NCBI GenBank assembly: GCA_039934875.1
Contig: JBDTLH010000366.1
Coordinates: forward strand, 1 to 9,480
Length of the DNA stretch: 9,480 nucleotides
From: JBDTLH01 sp039934875
GTDB taxonomy: Bacteria > Acidobacteriota > Terriglobia > Terriglobales > Acidobacteriaceae
Reading direction: 5' to 3'
The translations under genes were made by a program, and so were the position numbers. The notes under the pieces were generated by a model. The model ran no database searches. It was not told the DNA's origin and was given only the letters and a program-made list of their open reading frames with translations. Below are positions 5,617-9,480 of the stretch, piece by piece (position 1 is the first letter of the stretch; each line of letters starts with the position of its first letter).

Positions 5617-8094
5617 ATGCACGCTCTATACCACGACCTTCGCTATGCGCTCCGCAAACTGGCGAAGTCACCCGGGTTCACCTTCGTCTGCGTGCTCACC
5701 ATCGCGCTCGGTATCGGAGCCAACACCGGCATCTTCAGCGTGATGAATGCGGTGCTGCTGCGCTCACTGCCCGTCCCCGACCCGCAGCAGTTGGTGTATC
5801 TGCACCTCGACAATCAGCCGCTCGGAGCATCGCAAACCGGCTTTGGCAAGACCTCGCTTTCTCTAGCCATGTATGAGGAGATGCGCGCCCACCATCAGGT
5901 CTTCTCCGACGTGATGGCGTTCGCGCCTCTTGCCTTTAACAAGGTGGCAATTCGCATCGGCGGCAACCCGGAACAGGCGAATGGCGAGATGGTCAGCGGC
6001 AACTTCTTCTCCGGTCTCGGCGTGCAACTCCCGCTGGGGCGCGGCTTCACCGCCGAAGACGAGAAGGAGCACAGCTCCGTCACCGTCCTCAATTATGCAT
6101 TCTGGAATCGTCGCTTCGCCCGCGACCCCCAAGTCATCGGCACGACCCTCTATGTCAAAGGCGTTCCGTTCACCGTTGTCGGAGTCGCTGCCCGGGGCTT
6201 TCAAGGCGCAGATCCCCAAACCGCCATGGACTTCTGGGTCCCCTTGCAAAACAACCCGGAACTCGGTCCCTGGGGAATGCCCTCCACCGACAGCACGCTC
6301 TACGGGACGCCCAACTGGTACGTGCTCATTTTGATGGGCCGCTTGCAGTCGGGAGTGACCCAGCAACAGGCGATCGCCCAACTCACGCCTGCCTTCCAGC
6401 GCGCCGCCTACTTGGGAATCAAAGAAATAGACCCCAAAGAGCCGAAGCCAATCCTCTCCTTCTCCTCCGCTCGCGGAATAGACAATTTACGCGATACATA
6501 TGAACAGCCGCTTCACCTGCTAATGGGGATGGTCGGACTGGTGCTGCTGATCGCCTGCTCCAACGTCGCGCTCCTGCTGCTCTCGCGCAACGCCCGCCGC
6601 CGCCGCGAATTTGGATTGCGCATGGCCCTTGGCGCCCGCCGCAGCACTCTCTTCCGCCAACTGCTCACCGAAAGCCTGCTGCTGGTCGGCACAGGCGCAT
6701 TCTTAGGATGGCTATTCGCCCTCTTCGCGACCCAGGCGCTCGCATCCTGGTCGGGGCTCGATATCCTGATCTCGCCTGATCGCAATGTGCTGCTCTTTAC
6801 CGTGGCAATCGCGGTGCTCACCGCTCTGGTCTTCGGTATTGTGCCCCTGCGCACCGCCGTTAGCGTGCCGATTAGCACCGCAATGAAGACTTCAGCCGCC
6901 ACCTCCAACACCGACCGCAGTCGCTTCCTGGGGCGCAAACTCGTTGTCGCCCTGCAAACTTCTCTCTGTCTGGTGCTGCTGGTCGCGGCGGGCCTGCTCT
7001 TCCGCACACTGCATAATCTTGAAGCCAGCAACCTGGGCATACGCACCGACGGCCTGCTCGTCTTTGGCATCACCCCGCAGAATCTAAAGTCCGATGCCGA
7101 AGCCGTCCGCTTCCATACCGCTATGCTTGATCGCTTGCGCAATTTACCCGGCGCCGAGTCCGCGACCGTAATGCAAATCCGGTTCGGAGTCCGCGGCAGC
7201 AACAACGGCGGTGTATTGGTAGACGGACAAAATCCGCTGCCAAATCAGAGCTACGCTCCTGTGAGGAAGGACCCGGTCGGTCCCCACTTCCTGCATGTCC
7301 TCGGCATCCCTTTGCTGCTGGGGCGGGACATAGCCGACTCGGACACCGCCTCTTCGCCCAAGATCGCCATCGTGAACCAGACCTTCGTGGACCGGTATCT
7401 GCACGGGGCCACTGCTCTCGGACATCACATATCAGAGCTGGGAGAAACCACCCAATACACCATCGTTGGCGTGGCGAAGAACTTCCACTATACCGGAATC
7501 CGCGAAGCCGACCGCCCCATGGCATTCTTCCCCTTCACGCAAGTGACTGGCATATCGGAGATGCAATACGAATTGCACACCAGCGGCGATCCTGAGTCCT
7601 TGCTGCCTCAGGTGGCGCACCTGGTCCGGGACATCGATCCCAACCTGCCGCTCGAAGAACCAATAACGCAGCGCGCGCAGTTCGACGAATCGATCTCACG
7701 GGAGCGGCTTGTTGCCAATCTCTCCAGCTTCTTCGGATTGCTCGCCGCGCTGCTCGTCGCCGTAGGTCTCTACGGTATGCTCGCCTACAACGTCGGCAGC
7801 CGCACTGCGGAGATCGGAGTGCGCATGGCCTTGGGAGCACAGCGCAAAGAGCTGCTCTGGATGGTATTGCGCGAGAGCCTGCTGCTCGCCGTCGTCGGAC
7901 TCGCGGTCGGCATCCCCGCCTCTTTCCTGCTGGCACGCGCGCTCAAATCCATGCTCTACGGCCTGCCTCCCACTGATCCGGTCACCTTCGCGATTGCGCT
8001 CGCGGGAATCATCATCATCATCCTTGCCGCGAGCTATCTCCCCGGCCGCCGCGCCGCCTCCGTCGATCCCATTCAGGCCCTGCGCACCGAATAA
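5617..8094 (+). CDS. ADOP-type duplicated FtsX/MacB permease
   Basis: This 825-residue membrane protein contains two MacB-type permease halves fused in tandem, the layout of the acidobacterial duplicated orphan permease family. The start MHALYHDLRYALRKLAKSPGF and the first helix with LTIALGIGANTGIFSVMNAVLLR (27-49) are family hallmarks. The first half has a periplasmic domain at about 50-295, helices near 300-322, 349-372 and 390-412, and coupling motif EFGLRMALGARRSTLFRQLL (331-350). The second half begins near 440 with helix 445-462, a second periplasmic domain at about 465-695, helices near 702-725, 752-772 and 789-806, coupling motif EIGVRMALGAQRKEL (732-746) and ending PGRRAASVDPIQALRTE. 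ATG 5617 is chosen over upstream in-frame codons because CGGAG (5606-5610) lies 6 nt before it and it gives the canonical N-terminus. No ATPase is encoded beside it; the nearest is at 2232. Its role is not known; relatives are assumed to be export or lipoprotein-type permeases. Confidence 0.94.
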   Translation: MHALYHDLRYALRKLAKSPGFTFVCVLTIALGIGANTGIFSVMNAVLLRSLPVPDPQQLVYLHLDNQPLGASQTGFGKTSLSLAMYEEMRAHHQVFSDVMAFAPLAFNKVAIRIGGNPEQANGEMVSGNFFSGLGVQLPLGRGFTAEDEKEHSSVTVLNYAFWNRRFARDPQVIGTTLYVKGVPFTVVGVAARGFQGADPQTAMDFWVPLQNNPELGPWGMPSTDSTLYGTPNWYVLILMGRLQSGVTQQQAIAQLTPAFQRAAYLGIKEIDPKEPKPILSFSSARGIDNLRDTYEQPLHLLMGMVGLVLLIACSNVALLLLSRNARRRREFGLRMALGARRSTLFRQLLTESLLLVGTGAFLGWLFALFATQALASWSGLDILISPDRNVLLFTVAIAVLTALVFGIVPLRTAVSVPISTAMKTSAATSNTDRSRFLGRKLVVALQTSLCLVLLVAAGLLFRTLHNLEASNLGIRTDGLLVFGITPQNLKSDAEAVRFHTAMLDRLRNLPGAESATVMQIRFGVRGSNNGGVLVDGQNPLPNQSYAPVRKDPVGPHFLHVLGIPLLLGRDIADSDTASSPKIAIVNQTFVDRYLHGATALGHHISELGETTQYTIVGVAKNFHYTGIREADRPMAFFPFTQVTGISEMQYELHTSGDPESLLPQVAHLVRDIDPNLPLEEPITQRAQFDESISRERLVANLSSFFGLLAALLVAVGLYGMLAYNVGSRTAEIGVRMALGAQRKELLWMVLRESLLLAVVGLAVGIPASFLLARALKSMLYGLPPTDPVTFAIALAGIIIIILAASYLPGRRAASVDPIQALRTE

Positions 8095-8111
8095 ACCCAG
8101 CCCAGAGCCGT

Positions 8112-8123
8112 TAGAATCGTTCT
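8112..8123 (+). promoter_or_regulatory. Possible -10 box of a leaderless promoter for the oxidase gene
   Basis: TAGAAT (8112-8117) matches TATAAT at five of six positions and ends exactly 6 nt before the GTG at 8124. That places the expected transcription start at or next to the start codon, the arrangement known for leaderless mRNAs. No Shine-Dalgarno sequence is present in the 29 nt between the genes, which fits. No clear -35 box is seen at the expected distance. The same bases form a small dyad AGAA-TCG-TTCT (8113-8123). Confidence 0.45.
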
Positions 8124-9236
8124 GTGACCGGGAACCCGCACTGCCACTCCGCAGACAACGACCGCACCAGGGCCAGCGACATCATCATAGTTGGCGCCGG
8201 AGTCATCGGCCTCTCCCTCTCCCTCGAACTCGCTCTGCGCGATCCCGCCCTGGCGCTCACGGTGCTCGAGCGCGGCGAACCCGGACGCGAGGCCTCCTGG
8301 GCAGCCGCGGGCATGATCTCCCCCGACGACCCGGCAAACCACATGCCAACATCCCCGCTGTTCAAGGAGCTTGCACGTTACAGCGCCCGTCTCTATCCCG
8401 ACTTCGTCCGCCAGATCGAGCATCTGTCGGGCCAAGCGACCGACTACTCCGCTGAGGGGGCGCTCTACGTCAGCGAACACCCGCTTGCCGGGATCGCGGA
8501 ACTCACCTCCTCCGAACTGGTATGCCTCGATCCCGCGCTCGCCGCCACCTTCGGACACATATACCACCTCCGGGAAGCCAGCGTGGATCCGCGCGCACTG
8601 GTCTCCGCGCTGCTGACCGCCTGCCGCAAACAAAACGTCGCGATCCACCACGAACACGAGGTCCTCCAGATACTCATCGCGCACGGATCCGTCACCGGGG
8701 TCCGAACCCGAGCCGGCGAATTCCGTGCTCCCGTGGTAATCAACTGCGCCGGTGCCTGGGCGAACTCGCTGAGCAGCGGTCCCTCTATTCCGGTTGTGCC
8801 GGCGAAAGGACAGATGCTCGCCGTGCTCCCCGCCGCGACGCCCCTGATTACGCACACCATTCGCTCCGAGCTAATTTACTTTCTGCCCCGCGCGGACGGA
8901 CACATCGTTATCGGCGCGACCGTCGAAGACGCGGGATACGACAAGCGCGTCCAGTCAGAGGTCATCCAACGCCTGCTCCAACTCGCCGCCAATCTCGTGC
9001 CCGCCCTGGGGCAGGCCCGTATCACCGACAATTGGGCAGGTCTGCGCCCCGACACTCCCGATCATCTCCCGCTGCTCGGCTGTATGGAAGGCGCAACAGG
9101 TTATTTCCTCTCCACCGGCCACTATCGCAACGGGATTCTGCTCGCCCCAGCCAGCGCGAAGTTGATGGCGCAACTCATCCTGAAAGAAAAACCAGAGGTC
9201 GATTTGCGCCCCTTCTCTCCCGCCCGCTTCGCCTGA
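8124..9236 (+). CDS. thiO: ThiO-type glycine oxidase (FAD-dependent, DAO family)
   Basis: This 370-residue flavoenzyme of the D-amino-acid oxidase superfamily starts its FAD-binding fold with DIIIVGAGVIGLSLSLELA (19-37), has a conserved acidic end of strand 2 in TVLERGEPGREASWAAAGM (46-64), a substrate domain with VVPAKGQML (224-232), and the C-terminal marks NWAGLRPDTPDHLPLLG (303-319) and GHYRNGILLAP (332-342). The Arg in GLRP is the residue that binds the substrate carboxylate in glycine oxidases. ThiO makes iminoacetate from glycine with O2, giving hydrogen peroxide, for thiazole synthesis in thiamine production. No other thiamine gene is in view, so a general D-amino-acid or sarcosine oxidase remains possible. 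GTG 8124 is the only plausible start, because an in-frame TAG lies at 8112-8114 and the next Met is inside the FAD fold. It follows the ADOP stop by 29 nt. Confidence 0.85.
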   Translation: MTGNPHCHSADNDRTRASDIIIVGAGVIGLSLSLELALRDPALALTVLERGEPGREASWAAAGMISPDDPANHMPTSPLFKELARYSARLYPDFVRQIEHLSGQATDYSAEGALYVSEHPLAGIAELTSSELVCLDPALAATFGHIYHLREASVDPRALVSALLTACRKQNVAIHHEHEVLQILIAHGSVTGVRTRAGEFRAPVVINCAGAWANSLSSGPSIPVVPAKGQMLAVLPAATPLITHTIRSELIYFLPRADGHIVIGATVEDAGYDKRVQSEVIQRLLQLAANLVPALGQARITDNWAGLRPDTPDHLPLLGCMEGATGYFLSTGHYRNGILLAPASAKLMAQLILKEKPEVDLRPFSPARFA

Positions 9237-9243
9237 ATTCATC

Positions 9244-9268
9244 TATACTAAGCACTCTAAATCAGGAG
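9244..9268 (+). promoter_or_regulatory. -10 box and ribosome binding site of the peptidase gene
   Basis: TATACT (9244-9249) is a strong -10 match (five of six), and AGGAG (9264-9268) is a good Shine-Dalgarno sequence 9 nt before the ATG at 9278. The 41-nt gap after the oxidase gene is AT-richer than its surroundings. No convincing -35 box lies 16-18 bp upstream, where the oxidase gene ends, so promoter strength is uncertain. It suggests the peptidase gene has its own transcript. Confidence 0.55.
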
Positions 9269-9277
9269 TTTCCGCCA

Positions 9278-9480
9278 ATGCCTGCCTCCTCTTCCGCAAT
9301 CCAATTCGCCCAGAATAAAGACAATCAAGCGCGTTTCGTCGGGGAGCTCAAGGACCTGTTGCGCATCCCCAGCGTGAGCACGCTGCCCCAACATAAGGAT
9401 GACGTTCGCCGCGCCGCACAATTCGTGGCCGACGAACTTAAGCGCATCGGCATGGAAAACGTGGAGCTCATTACCGTCGG
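9278..9480 (+). CDS. M20-family peptidase (dipeptidase-like), N-terminal fragment
   Basis: The reading frame opens at ATG 9278 and runs off the window after 67 codons. The visible protein starts MPASSSAIQF and contains FVGELKDLLRIPSVSTLPQH (22-41), then DDVRRAAQFVADELKRIGM and ENVELITVG. The LRIPSVST block followed by an Arg-Ala-Ala helix and an 'IGMENVE' strand is typical of the N-terminus of M20 zinc metallopeptidases annotated as dipeptidases in Acidobacteria and related phyla. The zinc ligands and catalytic residues lie beyond the window, so activity cannot be judged. Such enzymes hydrolyse dipeptides or N-acyl amino acids in the cytoplasm. Its clear ribosome binding site and -10 box suggest separate expression from the oxidase. 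Confidence 0.82.
   Translation, partial: MPASSSAIQFAQNKDNQARFVGELKDLLRIPSVSTLPQHKDDVRRAAQFVADELKRIGMENVELITV

Noticed and set aside
5379..5876. Open frame starting at an ATGA overlap with the second permease stop
   Set aside because: The overlap resembles the coupled starts upstream, but the product is Arg/Ser-rich without a domain and its last 260 nt run out of frame inside the ADOP gene.
8008..8022. Five tandem ATC triplets
   Set aside because: They encode five isoleucines in the last membrane helix of the ADOP protein; too short and functionally expected to count as a repeat element.

Overview
The window looks like chromosomal DNA of a GC-rich member of the Acidobacteriota (Terriglobia-like). 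The main reason is an 825-residue FtsX-type permease with the layout of the acidobacterial duplicated orphan permease (ADOP) family. The split MacB-like exporter and the small secreted 'DFSGKW' protein also fit that phylum. The assignment is an inference from protein families, not from a marker gene. All genes are on the + strand. No rRNA, tRNA, CRISPR array, transposase or phage gene was seen.

Region 1 (15-5382) is a probable regulated efflux unit. A MerR-family regulator is followed by a promoter-like site with MerR geometry: a TTGACC box, a 7-2-7 dyad and a weak -10 box 20 bp downstream (451-482). After a GC-rich leader with three possible hairpins comes a tightly packed cluster: a small secreted protein, a MacA-like membrane-fusion protein, a MacB/LolD-type ATPase and two MacB-type permeases. 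Gaps are 6 nt, 4-nt ATGA overlap, 4-nt ATGA overlap and 5 nt. The likely machine is a heterodimeric MacB-like pump built from one separate ATPase and two different permeases, joined to a periplasmic adaptor. No outer-membrane (TolC-like) gene is in view. The substrate is unknown. The regulator has lost most of the cysteines used by metal-sensing relatives, so the inducer may not be a metal.

Region 2 (5383-5616) is a 234-nt non-coding gap. It holds a long imperfect inverted repeat (5418-5438 with 5570-5591, about 20 base pairs) enclosing 131 nt. The bias between G and C on the + strand also changes sign in this neighbourhood: G exceeds C upstream and C exceeds G downstream, although gene direction does not change. 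The two halves of the window may therefore have different histories.

Region 3 (5617-9480) holds the ADOP permease, a ThiO-type glycine/D-amino-acid oxidase whose GTG start sits 6 nt after a TAGAAT box with no ribosome binding site (possible leaderless mRNA), and the first 67 codons of an M20-family peptidase with its own -10 box and ribosome binding site. These look like ordinary neighbours rather than parts of the pump.

No clearly new biological system was found. The best leads are the MerR-type control site with its structured leader, the cysteine-depleted regulator, the asymmetric permease pair, and the inverted repeat near the skew change.
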